A DNA stretch of 17,594 bases, taken from assembly GCA_964621645.1 (NCBI GenBank), contig CAZUMH010000074.1:1-17594 (forward strand). Direction: 5' to 3'. Numbering within the stretch: the first letter of the stretch is position 1; the number at the start of each line of letters is the position of its first letter. This stretch comes from CAZUMH01 sp964621645. GTDB lineage: Bacteria > Zhuqueibacterota > QNDG01 > JAGLOF01. Shown here in pieces: positions 1 to 6,745 of this stretch. A model generated the notes under the pieces. It had not been told where the DNA came from. It saw only the letters and a program-made list of their open reading frames with translations, and did not search any database. The translations under genes and the position numbers were made by a program.

Positions 1-382
1 CTACCACATACACATCCGGATTGGTTTTCTCGCCTCCGTATTTTACCCTCTGGCCGAAAGTGTATATTTCCGGAGTTACCCGGGAAACATAGCGTGCTCT
101 TTCTTTAATGGCTTCGGCCTGCTCAACGGTGATATCCTTGCGGTTCCGGTACTTCTCGGCCATGTGCCCGGTGACAATAGCAGGGAATTTCCGTACATAA
201 AAAGTGTTGGTGCCCACCGTCTCCAATTCACGCCGCATGGTGGCGTTGATGCCTTCGATGATGGTCATCATGCCGATAACCGTCATCACTCCGATGACGA
301 TACCCAGAAGCGTGAGAAACGAGCGCAGCTTGTTGGTGCGGATAGCGTTGAGCGCTATAAAAACACTTTCATTAAGATTCAT
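1..382 (-). CDS. MacB/FtsX-type ABC transporter permease, 5' part only (cut by window edge)
   Basis: The first 127 codons of an ABC permease of the MacB/FtsX type are present; the rest lies beyond base 1. The protein opens MNLNESVFIALNAIRTNKLR, followed by a hydrophobic segment (about residues 19-42) containing LTLLGIVIGVMTVIG, and then the start of the periplasmic MacB-like core domain. The ATG at 382 is preceded by GAGGA a few bases upstream. It is clearly paralogous to the permease at 1392-2612: both carry NKLR(S/A)FLTLLGI(V/I)IGV and the later motif (F/L)YV(R/Q)KFP followed by YRNRKDIT or FRNRRDIT. By analogy with MacB it would couple cytoplasmic ATP hydrolysis to movement of the periplasmic domain against the adaptor and TolC channel. 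It is the last visible gene of the efflux operon, 39 bases after the pentapeptide gene. The substrate is unknown. The family call is firm; function beyond 'permease' is inference. Confidence 0.9.
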   Translation of the reverse strand, partial: MNLNESVFIALNAIRTNKLRSFLTLLGIVIGVMTVIGMMTIIEGINATMRRELETVGTNTFYVRKFPAIVTGHMAEKYRNRKDITVEQAEAIKERARYVSRVTPEIYTFGQRVKYGGEKTNPDVYVV

Positions 383-421
383 CGATTCCTCATCGTTCAG
401 GTGCTTTCCTGTCGGCTTTGC

Positions 422-967
422 CTATTTATCCAGGATAGCCTGAGTCATGTCGGCATTGGTCAGATTGGTGCCGGTCATATCGGCCCCCCGGAGATCGGCT
501 CCCTTGAAACTGGCCCGCTGGCAGTGTGCTTCACGCAGAACGGCACCGTTGAGATTGGCCCAGCTGAAATCGGCCCGTTTACATTTTCCTCCGGATATAT
601 CAGCGCCGGAAAAGTCGGCTTTAGAAGCCTCGGCTCCGAATAGTGATACCTTATTCAGTTTTGCTCCGGTAAGCGTGGCTCCCTCCAGGTTTGAATCCTG
701 CAGATTGCACCGTTCCAGTATCGCCTCTTTCAGGACGGCTCCTTTCAGATTAGCTCCAAAGAGAAAAGCGCCGGATAAATCCGCGCCGCCGAGTTTGGCA
801 TTTTCCAGGTTGGCATTTTGAAGGTGGGCTCCGGTTAAGATCGTTCCGGTAAAATCGCCGCCCTTCAAGTTGGCGTAGGAAAGATCGATCTCGCTGAGGT
901 CCTGCCCTGCCAGTGACTCCCTCTTCTCGATTTTTTGGATGACCGTTTCCCGCATTTTTTCGCTCAT
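422..967 (-). CDS. Pentapeptide-repeat protein
   Basis: This 181-residue protein is almost entirely pentapeptide repeats. Central positions of the A(D/N)LXX repeat fall every five residues from about L19 to L179 (for example 24, 29, 34, 39, and on to 174, 179) with no break in register: 33 central positions, predicting a right-handed quadrilateral beta-helix of about eight coils. A short charged N-terminal stretch (residues 1-17) precedes it. There is no signal peptide or membrane segment, so it should be cytoplasmic. A few central positions are Ala, Cys or Ile (114, 124, 129, 149) instead of Leu or Phe. Pentapeptide proteins have diverse roles, including DNA mimicry (Qnr, MfpA) and scaffolding; nothing in the sequence chooses between them. 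Its ATG lies one base after the stop of the STAS gene, so the two are probably translationally coupled. It sits inside the ABC efflux operon, between two permease genes. Confidence 0.9.
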   Translation of the reverse strand: MSEKMRETVIQKIEKRESLAGQDLSEIDLSYANLKGGDFTGTILTGAHLQNANLENAKLGGADLSGAFLFGANLKGAVLKEAILERCNLQDSNLEGATLTGAKLNKVSLFGAEASKADFSGADISGGKCKRADFSWANLNGAVLREAHCQRASFKGADLRGADMTGTNLTNADMTQAILDK

Positions 968-968
968 C

Positions 969-1316
969 TCACTCCTCCCCGTGATAGCTTGCCACCGCCT
1001 CGTCCCGGTCTTTATATATTTTTATGACGCTGTCCAGCCGCGTGACCTCTATGGGGCGATGCACCCGTTCCGATACGTTGGCCATACGCAGGTCTCCTCC
1101 GCTGCTGCGCAGTGTTGTCAGGGCTCCCATTATCATACCCAGGCCGGAGCTGTTCATCCATTTGACCTGCTCCATGTCGAGAACGATATTTACCGCTTCC
1201 TCCTCCACGGCCCGGTATATTGTCGTCTGAAATGTTTCCGCCTCGGGCCCGCCCATCAGCTCTCCTTCAAGAGTTAGAATAAGCACGTTGCCTTTTTTCT
1301 CTTCCTTTATTCCCAT
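969..1316 (-). CDS. STAS-domain protein, anti-sigma-factor antagonist type (SpoIIAA/RsbV-like)
   Basis: This 115-residue protein is a single STAS domain. It begins with a beta-hairpin (NVLILTLEGELMGG), continues with the strand and loop NIVLDMEQVKWMNSSGLG (residues 43-60), and ends in the usual helix and strand. In SpoIIAA and RsbV a serine in the equivalent (D/N)SSG loop is phosphorylated by a partner-switching kinase. Here N55-S56-S57-G58 is intact, so phosphorylation-controlled binding is possible. No anti-sigma kinase or PP2C phosphatase is visible in the window, so the partner is unknown. It has no membrane segment. The start at 1316 has AAGGAG about nine bases upstream. It follows the complete permease by 75 bases, the longest gap inside the operon, where a candidate internal promoter lies, and it precedes the pentapeptide gene by one base. 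It could also be a structural STAS domain acting on the transporter; that is inference. Confidence 0.9.
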   Translation of the reverse strand: MGIKEEKKGNVLILTLEGELMGGPEAETFQTTIYRAVEEEAVNIVLDMEQVKWMNSSGLGMIMGALTTLRSSGGDLRMANVSERVHRPIEVTRLDSVIKIYKDRDEAVASYHGEE

Positions 1317-1353
1317 TTAATCTTCTCCTTCAGGCTTTGTCGCCGTTTCCGAG

Positions 1354-1382
1354 ATTATAAATGATTAATCACAAGATGTTTT
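1354..1382 (-). promoter_or_regulatory. Candidate internal promoter for the STAS-pentapeptide-permease segment
   Basis: Read on the minus strand, the 75-base gap contains a perfect -10 hexamer TATAAT (1354-1359). Seventeen bases upstream is AAAACA (1377-1382), which matches only the last three bases of a sigma-70 -35 box. Transcription would start near 1347, giving a leader of about 30 bases before the STAS start codon. The -10 match and the unusually long gap for this operon support it; the weak -35 box and AT-richness argue for caution. Confidence 0.35.
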
Positions 1383-1391
1383 AAATTCGTA

Positions 1392-2612
1392 TCACTCATA
1401 ACGCAGCGCTTCGATCGGATTGAGCCGCGCCGCCTTGCTGGCGGGATAAAGACCGAAGAATATTCCCACCGTAGAAGAAAAACCGATTCCTAAAAGAACC
1501 GACCAGAGGCTCACCGTGGATGGCAGCGGTGAAATTGCCGCCACAAGTCCTCCCAAAGCGAATCCAAGCCCCACTCCGATCAGCCCACCGACCGCGCTTA
1601 TGGTTACCGACTCGATAAGAAACTGCCAGAGCAGATTTACTTTTCTGGCACCCAGAGCCTTGCGGATGCCGATCTCGCGGGTGCGTTCCGTCACCGAGAC
1701 CAGCATGATGTTCATAATACCTATGCCCCCGACCAGGAGAGAGATGGCACCCACACCGATGGCCGCGGCATGCAGGGCACCGGTGAGGCTCTTGTACATC
1801 TGCATGATCATGTCCATCTGATTGATGCCGAAGTCGTCCTCTTCCTGGGGTTCGAGCCGGCGCACGCTGCGCAGGATGCCGCGGATCTCTTCCTTGGCGT
1901 CGTCGATAATGGTCGGGTCTGAAACCTTGACCATGATAGTGATGCTGCGCCTGGTGCCGAAGAGCTTGAAGAAAACGCCTATGGGGATGCGGATCTCCTG
2001 GTCCTGGTTCATGCCGAATAGATCACCCTGCTTTTCCAGCACTCCGACGACAGTAAAAGGATAGCCGGCTATTTTAAGCCGCTTGCCCAGAGGATCTTCA
2101 CCCGGGAAGAGGTTTTCAGCGACGGCCGAGCCGATTACGCAGACGTTGCGCCTGTAGGTGACGTCTATCGCCGTCAGGTCACGGCCGTAGGCCGGATACG
2201 TGTTGCTGGTCTTCTCTTCATCCGTACCGTTTATGCTGACGCCTTCCAATGATTTGTTCCCGCGCCGTACGGTTCGGCTGGTGCCCACCGAGGGAGATAC
2301 GGCCAGAGCCAGAGTAGCGCTTTTTTTCAGGGCCCGGACCTCCTTCATGGTGATGTCCCGACGATTGCGAAACTCATCCTGGTTGGGCCGGGAAAACCAG
2401 GGAAACTTTTGTACGTAGAGTACATCGGAACCCAGCGAGGAAATTTCGTTACCGAAAGATTTATCCAGCCCCTGGGTGAGGGAGAAGATACCGATAACCG
2501 TGGTGACCCCGATGATGATTCCCAGCAGGGTGAGAAAGGCGCGCAGCTTATTTGACCATAGCGCGCCCAGAGCGATTTTTACCCCTTCCCAGAGTTCGAT
2601 CCAGGTTTTCAT
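1392..2612 (-). CDS. MacB/FtsX-type ABC transporter permease
   Basis: This full-length permease has 406 residues with the four-helix MacB/FtsX layout: TM1 about residues 22-45, a large periplasmic domain (about 46-280), then TM2 (about 283-303, with GGIGIMNIMLVSVTERTREI just after), TM3 (about 330-355) and TM4 (about 365-392). The cytoplasmic coupling segment ERTREIGIRKALGA is typical of the family, as is the C-terminal end (PASKAARLNPIEALRYE). Unlike E. coli MacB it has no fused ATPase; the ATPase is the separate gene 18 bases upstream. The ATG at 2612 follows a GGAGG site at about five bases. It should dimerise in the inner membrane and drive the adaptor and outer-membrane channel by mechanotransmission, as known for MacB. 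A second, paralogous permease three genes downstream suggests a heterodimer or two alternative pumps. The exported substrate (drug, peptide, lipid or lipoprotein) cannot be read from sequence. Confidence 0.93.
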   Translation of the reverse strand: MKTWIELWEGVKIALGALWSNKLRAFLTLLGIIIGVTTVIGIFSLTQGLDKSFGNEISSLGSDVLYVQKFPWFSRPNQDEFRNRRDITMKEVRALKKSATLALAVSPSVGTSRTVRRGNKSLEGVSINGTDEEKTSNTYPAYGRDLTAIDVTYRRNVCVIGSAVAENLFPGEDPLGKRLKIAGYPFTVVGVLEKQGDLFGMNQDQEIRIPIGVFFKLFGTRRSITIMVKVSDPTIIDDAKEEIRGILRSVRRLEPQEEDDFGINQMDMIMQMYKSLTGALHAAAIGVGAISLLVGGIGIMNIMLVSVTERTREIGIRKALGARKVNLLWQFLIESVTISAVGGLIGVGLGFALGGLVAAISPLPSTVSLWSVLLGIGFSSTVGIFFGLYPASKAARLNPIEALRYE

Positions 2613-2630
2613 TAATCCTCCCGGGCCGCC

Positions 2631-3308
2631 TTAATTGGCTTCATCCCGTTCAATGACCCCGTCTCTCAGTCTGACGATACGGTCTGAATGCTCGGCAATG
2701 TATTCCTCGTGGGTCACCATGATGATGGTATTGCCCTCATCGTGAAGTGCCTCGAAGATCTCCATGATCTCGTCCCCGGTGCGAGTGTCAAGGTTTCCGG
2801 TGGGCTCGTCGGCCAGGATGATGGAAGGATTATTGACCAGAGCCCGGGCGATGGCTACCCGCTGGCGCTGACCTCCGGAAAGCTCGTTGGGACGGTGGTG
2901 CATACGGTCTTCCAATCCAACCCGCTTCAGAGCCTGGATCGCCTGCTCCCTGCGTTTGCCCGCGGCAATCCCCTTGTAGATCAGGGGCAGCTCCACATTG
3001 TGCAGAGCCGTGGCCCGGGGCAGAAGATTGAAGGTCTGAAAGACGAAGCCGATCTCGCGGTTGCGGATCTCCGCCAGCTGATCGTCATTGAGTTCGCTGA
3101 CATTGTTTTTATTCAGCGTATAGACACCGTCCGTGGGTGTGTCCAGGCACCCCAGAATGTTCATCAGGGTAGATTTACCCGATCCCGAGGGACCCATAAC
3201 CGCTACGTATTCAGACGCGTCAATAGCGAGATCGATGCCACGCAACGCGTGAACAGACTGTGTTCCTATCTGATAGTCTTTAATAATGCTCTTCAAGTCG
3301 ATTAGCAT
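2631..3308 (-). CDS. ABC transporter ATP-binding protein, LolD/MacB family
   Basis: This 225-residue protein is a single nucleotide-binding domain of the type that serves MacB/LolCE-like permeases. Motifs are complete: Walker A GPSGSGKST (39-47), Q-loop Q91, signature LSGGQRQRVAIARAL (143-157), Walker B IILADEPT (163-170) with catalytic E168, D-loop region GNLD (171-174) and H-loop H200. It is cytoplasmic and hydrolyses ATP to power the permease or permeases. It lies 20 bases after the adaptor gene and 18 bases before the permease, in one operon. It is the only ATPase visible, so it presumably serves both permeases. The start at 3308 has GGGAG about seven bases upstream. Family assignment is secure; LolD itself (lipoprotein release) is less likely because of the adjacent adaptor and TolC genes. 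Confidence 0.95.
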   Translation of the reverse strand: MLIDLKSIIKDYQIGTQSVHALRGIDLAIDASEYVAVMGPSGSGKSTLMNILGCLDTPTDGVYTLNKNNVSELNDDQLAEIRNREIGFVFQTFNLLPRATALHNVELPLIYKGIAAGKRREQAIQALKRVGLEDRMHHRPNELSGGQRQRVAIARALVNNPSIILADEPTGNLDTRTGDEIMEIFEALHDEGNTIIMVTHEEYIAEHSDRIVRLRDGVIERDEAN

Positions 3309-3328
3309 GTTCCTGCTCCCTGATGTGC

Positions 3329-4540
3329 CTATTGATTCCGCTCTCCTGCGAGCGGGTTGGCCGAGTTATTAACTTTTACCTCCATGCCGTCTTTCAACTC
3401 ATTGGAAAGGACCCGGTAACTGCCGCTGACCACCTCGTCGCCTTCGTTCAATCCCTTGATGATCTCCCATTCCCGGTCCGAAGAAATACCGGTTTTTACC
3501 TCTATCTGGTGGGCTACTCCATCCTGGACCACGAAAACGACCCTGACTTTTTCTTTCGGTTTTTCCGCTTTTTTCACAGCAGCGGAGTCTTCTCCGGATG
3601 GTGCGGTTTCTTCCACTTTAGGCTCCCGCACCGTGAGACACTGGATGGGGATCTTAAGGGCGTTTTCTCTGGTGTCCGTGAGGACATCCACCGTGGCCGA
3701 CATCCCCGGCCGCAAACCGACGGGAGGATCGATCATAGCGACTTTTACCATGAAATTGGTGACCTCTTCCTGGGTGCCCTGTCCGCTGGTGCTTCCGGTA
3801 TTGGCGATCTCAGTGACAATGCCGTAAAAAATGCTGTCCGGGAAGGCATCCACTTCGATGTGAGCCGAATCACCCAGACTCACCATCACCACGTCATTCT
3901 CATCGATCTCGGTTTCGGCCCGCATCTTGTTAAGATCGGCCACGATCATGATGACATCCAGGGTGAACTGGGAACCCATGGCCATTTCACCCGCTTTCTT
4001 ATTGAGCAGACTTACCGTTCCTTCCATGGGTGAATAGATCCTGGTTTTATCCAAATTATCTTTAGCCTGGTCCAGAGCGGCTCTACTCTGCTCGACCTGG
4101 GCCTCGGACTGCGCGTAGGTGGATTTGGCTATCTCCAGCTCAGACTGGGAGATGAGGTTGTCCTTGAAAAGAGCCTGGGCCCGGGTGTACTCGCTCCGGG
4201 ATTTTTCGAATCCCGCCTGAGCGTAATTCAGGTTGGACTGAGCCTGCTCCTTGGCGGCATTATACATGACGGGATCCAGCTGGACCAGGAACTGACCCTT
4301 GCGGACGAAATCGCCTTCTTTAGCTCCCAGTTCGATGATCTGCCCGCTTACTTTGGCTGATATCTTTACCTGTACCTCCGGCTGGATCTTGGCGGCACCG
4401 GAAACCGTGGCAGTGATTCTGCCCCGGCTCACTTTCTCGGTTTGGACGGTTATTTTATGGCCGCTTTTTTTCAGATTTCCTACTACAATAATGGCCAGAA
4501 TAATAACGGCGCCCAGAAAAATAAATAACTTTTTTTTCAT
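3329..4540 (-). CDS. Periplasmic adaptor (membrane fusion) protein, MacA/HlyD-like
   Basis: This 403-residue adaptor links the inner-membrane ABC pump to the TolC-like channel. An N-terminal membrane anchor (about residues 4-22) leads into the periplasm. The first half of a lipoyl/biotinyl domain follows (VSGQIIELGAKEGDFVRKGQ, 64-83), then an alpha-helical hairpin of about 93-166 rich in Gln, Ala and Glu, and then the second lipoyl half (RIYSPMEGTV, 167-176). A beta-barrel domain and a membrane-proximal domain complete it. An acidic/lysine-rich insert (about 306-332: KVEETAPSGEDSAAVKKAEK) interrupts the region between the barrel and the last domain and is probably a disordered loop. It lies 17 bases after the TolC gene and 20 bases before the ATPase. 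GGGAG lies about eight bases before the ATG. Hexameric assembly is known for MacA and inferred here. Confidence 0.93.
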   Translation of the reverse strand: MKKKLFIFLGAVIILAIIVVGNLKKSGHKITVQTEKVSRGRITATVSGAAKIQPEVQVKISAKVSGQIIELGAKEGDFVRKGQFLVQLDPVMYNAAKEQAQSNLNYAQAGFEKSRSEYTRAQALFKDNLISQSELEIAKSTYAQSEAQVEQSRAALDQAKDNLDKTRIYSPMEGTVSLLNKKAGEMAMGSQFTLDVIMIVADLNKMRAETEIDENDVVMVSLGDSAHIEVDAFPDSIFYGIVTEIANTGSTSGQGTQEEVTNFMVKVAMIDPPVGLRPGMSATVDVLTDTRENALKIPIQCLTVREPKVEETAPSGEDSAAVKKAEKPKEKVRVVFVVQDGVAHQIEVKTGISSDREWEIIKGLNEGDEVVSGSYRVLSNELKDGMEVKVNNSANPLAGERNQ

Positions 4541-4557
4541 TTAATTGCTCCCTCAAA

Positions 4558-5889
4558 TTACTTTTCCAGCATACCCATGGCTTTCTGGAGCCTGGCAATG
4601 GCGTATTTGTAATCGTACAGCGCCTGGATTCTATCACTCTGGGCCGAAAAATAGGAGACCTGGGCGTTGATCAAATCCAGCATGGTCCCTGCTCCAAGAC
4701 TGTACTTTTCCTTATTTAGTTTTAAATCTTCTTCGGCAGCCTGCAGAGCGCTTTCGGTCACCACTATTTTTTTCTTGGCCTGTTCCTTTTGGAGATAGGC
4801 TTGTTTCACCTCAAGATCAATATCCCGCTGTGCCTGTTCGAGGGCCTCCCGGTTGGAGCTGCGTGCCAGTTTGGCTTTGCTTACAAGAGCGGTCCGGGAA
4901 AAACCCTGGAAAACCGGAATGGAAAGAGAAATGCTGGCGTACCAGTTGTAATCCTTGTCGAAGAAGGAGTCGATCTGGTTGAAGTCTTCATTGCGCCAGC
5001 TGTACGCGGCATAGGCGTTCAGCTTGGGCAGGAACTGGGAAACGGCCATGCCCACTCCGGCCTGGGCGGCTTTGAGACCGAACTGGTTGCTCTTCAGGGA
5101 GGGATGATTGGCCAGGGCGTTCTTTTTGGCGTCCTCGTAGCCGATCTCCATTTCCGGCACGTTGAGGTTATCCACCACCTTAATATCGTTTTCCACATCT
5201 CTGCCCAGGATGTAATTCAGGGAGGCGCGGGCCACGGCCAGGCCGTTCTGGGCCTCGATCAGGGAGAGACGATCGGTTTCCAGCTGGACTTTGGCTTTCA
5301 GCACGTCTGACTTGGGCACCTTGCCAACCTGAAAGAGAATCTGCGCTTTCTTGTACGATTCATCCGCCGATTTCAGGGTCTCTTCCGCCAGATTCAGCAG
5401 CTTTTCGGCTTTAAGCAGGTTATAGTAGCGCTCCTTGACCATATAGATGATGGTCTGCCGGGTGTCGTCGAAGCTGTAGCGGGCCTGCTCTTTCAAGAGC
5501 CTGCTCTGCTTGTAGTTGTAGATGTTGTAGCCGCCGTTAAAGATGGAATAGCTTGCCGACAGCTGGGCGTTTGAGGACCAGGATTTTATCTCATACGGCT
5601 GCAGCGGTACGGGGATACCGGTGGTGGGATCGATCCTTGTGTCCGAAGAGGGACCCAGTACCGAATGGCTGTAGCCCAGTCCCGCGGAAATACGGGGAAG
5701 GAAGTTGGAGAGGGCCACAGTGACATCCCGGCCGGCCATCTTGACGGTAAACGATCCCCGGATGATATCGGGATTGTGCTCCAGGGCTATCCCAACGCAT
5801 TCTTCCAGGGTCAAGGCCTTTTCCTGCGCTGTCAGACCGGCTGCGAGCAGGGAAAAGACCAGAATTGAAATAACAAACAACCGTTTCAT
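4558..5889 (-). CDS. TolC-family outer-membrane efflux channel
   Basis: This 443-residue protein belongs to the outer-membrane efflux protein family. It starts with a signal peptide (MKRLFVISILVFSLLAAGLTA, likely cleaved before Q). Two homologous halves follow: the first opens with the typical LTLEECVGIALEHNPDI, and the second ends with YSLGAGTMLDLINAQVSYF, the usual last long helix of TolC proteins. Long heptad-like helices (such as the stretch KSADESYKKAQILFQVGKVPKSDVLKAK) form the periplasmic tunnel. A TTG in frame at 5904 would extend it by five residues, but the ATG at 5889 has AAAGG about seven bases upstream and gives a proper signal peptide, so I chose it. It lies 21 bases after the Yip1 gene and 17 before the adaptor. 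It should form a trimeric exit duct for the ABC pump. Confidence 0.93.
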   Translation of the reverse strand: MKRLFVISILVFSLLAAGLTAQEKALTLEECVGIALEHNPDIIRGSFTVKMAGRDVTVALSNFLPRISAGLGYSHSVLGPSSDTRIDPTTGIPVPLQPYEIKSWSSNAQLSASYSIFNGGYNIYNYKQSRLLKEQARYSFDDTRQTIIYMVKERYYNLLKAEKLLNLAEETLKSADESYKKAQILFQVGKVPKSDVLKAKVQLETDRLSLIEAQNGLAVARASLNYILGRDVENDIKVVDNLNVPEMEIGYEDAKKNALANHPSLKSNQFGLKAAQAGVGMAVSQFLPKLNAYAAYSWRNEDFNQIDSFFDKDYNWYASISLSIPVFQGFSRTALVSKAKLARSSNREALEQAQRDIDLEVKQAYLQKEQAKKKIVVTESALQAAEEDLKLNKEKYSLGAGTMLDLINAQVSYFSAQSDRIQALYDYKYAIARLQKAMGMLEK

Positions 5890-5910
5890 GATGATACCTT
5901 TCAAAAATGC

Positions 5911-6636
5911 TTAGCGGGGTCTGAATATTCCGCCTACGAAGTGTCCAAGCAGGGTGGCGATGACGATATACACACCCCAGATAATAAGAACCATGGTGGC
6001 GGATTTCTTGGTGGTGAATTTAAAAATCACAGCGGTGCCGAAGATCCAGAGAACCATCTGCCAGACAGTAAACAGATCGAAGTGCTGCAAGAAGCGGTAG
6101 AGCAGGGTCGGCTGATCACCCAGTCCCGGCTGCGGCATAAGCACAGCCAGGCTGGTGGTTACTCCCCGGCTGGTTCCCTTGGAAAGGACAAGGAAGGTAT
6201 TGACAATCGCCTGCAAAACACCGATAAGGCTGGCCCAGGATACCATGGCGAAGAGGTTTTTAAATTTAGCCTGTCCGCCCATGATGGTGTTGCCGGTGAA
6301 AAGGAGGACCCCGGAATAGATGGACCACATGATGAGGATGACAATGGGCACGAACACAAAGCCGATGTAACGCAAGGGGCTGTTCATCTGGGCCTGGGCC
6401 GCCTGCAGCTGCTCAGCCGAATAATTCTGAGCTTCCAGCATAGCCATGCGATCCTTCAGGGCTATGTCCAGAACCAGGAGCTGAGACGCGATGGCTACGA
6501 TCACGATAATGATAAACGGAATCAGCCATGTCGGTTTTTCATTGATACTGGTGAATGTCTCGGTGGGTGAGGTATAAATGCCGATGATCTTCTGAAAAAC
6601 ATTCATCTTTTTGGGTGCAACGGAATCTCCATTCAT
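5911..6636 (-). CDS. Yip1-family multi-spanning membrane protein
   Basis: This 241-residue protein matches the Yip1 domain style of bacteria: a short cytoplasmic N-terminus with an amphipathic stretch (FQKIIGIYTSPTETFTSINEKPTW, about 14-37), then about five hydrophobic segments near 36-57, 90-115, 126-150, 184-206 and 211-233. The pattern 'IYTSPTETF..I..KPTWLIPF' is characteristic of bacterial Yip1 proteins. An upstream in-frame TTG at 6657 would add seven residues, but the ATG at 6636 is placed exactly behind a strong AAGGAGGT site, so I chose it. Its role is unknown. Bacterial Yip1 proteins are often encoded with transporters, and as first gene of this operon it may help assemble or regulate the pump. 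There are no catalytic motifs. Confidence 0.85.
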   Translation of the reverse strand: MNGDSVAPKKMNVFQKIIGIYTSPTETFTSINEKPTWLIPFIIIVIVAIASQLLVLDIALKDRMAMLEAQNYSAEQLQAAQAQMNSPLRYIGFVFVPIVILIMWSIYSGVLLFTGNTIMGGQAKFKNLFAMVSWASLIGVLQAIVNTFLVLSKGTSRGVTTSLAVLMPQPGLGDQPTLLYRFLQHFDLFTVWQMVLWIFGTAVIFKFTTKKSATMVLIIWGVYIVIATLLGHFVGGIFRPR

Positions 6637-6640
6637 TGGA

Positions 6641-6648
6641 ACCTCCTT
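6641..6648 (-). promoter_or_regulatory. Strong ribosome binding site of the efflux operon's first gene
   Basis: On the minus strand AAGGAGGT stands four bases before the ATG at 6636. This near-perfect Shine-Dalgarno sequence lies inside the longer open frame that could start at the TTG at 6657, so it decides the start of the Yip1-family protein. Confidence 0.75.
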
Positions 6649-6698
6649 TTTTTCCAAGCTTGTGAATCAATAGCATTTAACGTAATATAGTGCGTAAT

Positions 6699-6739
6699 GT
6701 TTCAGGAAAAGATGGCTGAGAGCCGGTATCTCCTGAAAC
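6699..6739 (-). other. Stem-loop between the CCA-enzyme gene and the efflux operon
   Basis: A perfect nine-base inverted repeat, GTTTCAGGA (6699-6707) and TCCTGAAAC (6731-6739), encloses a second stem GGCT-GAG-AGCC (6714-6724) and a GAT/ATC pairing (6711-6713 with 6728-6730). It begins seven bases after the CCA-enzyme stop codon, where a transcription terminator is expected. However, on the minus strand it is followed by ATTACGC, not a T-tract. It may therefore be a terminator working without U-run, an RNA-stabilising 3' hairpin, or an attenuator in the leader of the Yip1 gene. About 60 bases separate it from that start codon. Confidence 0.5.
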
Positions 6740-6745
6740 GGTTGT

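Noticed and set aside
164..821. Open frames on the plus strand with repetitive IGPAEIG- and SAP-like peptides
   Set aside because: They are antisense images of the pentapeptide repeats on the minus strand; the five-codon repeat makes the opposite strand look repetitive too. No ribosome site or family match.
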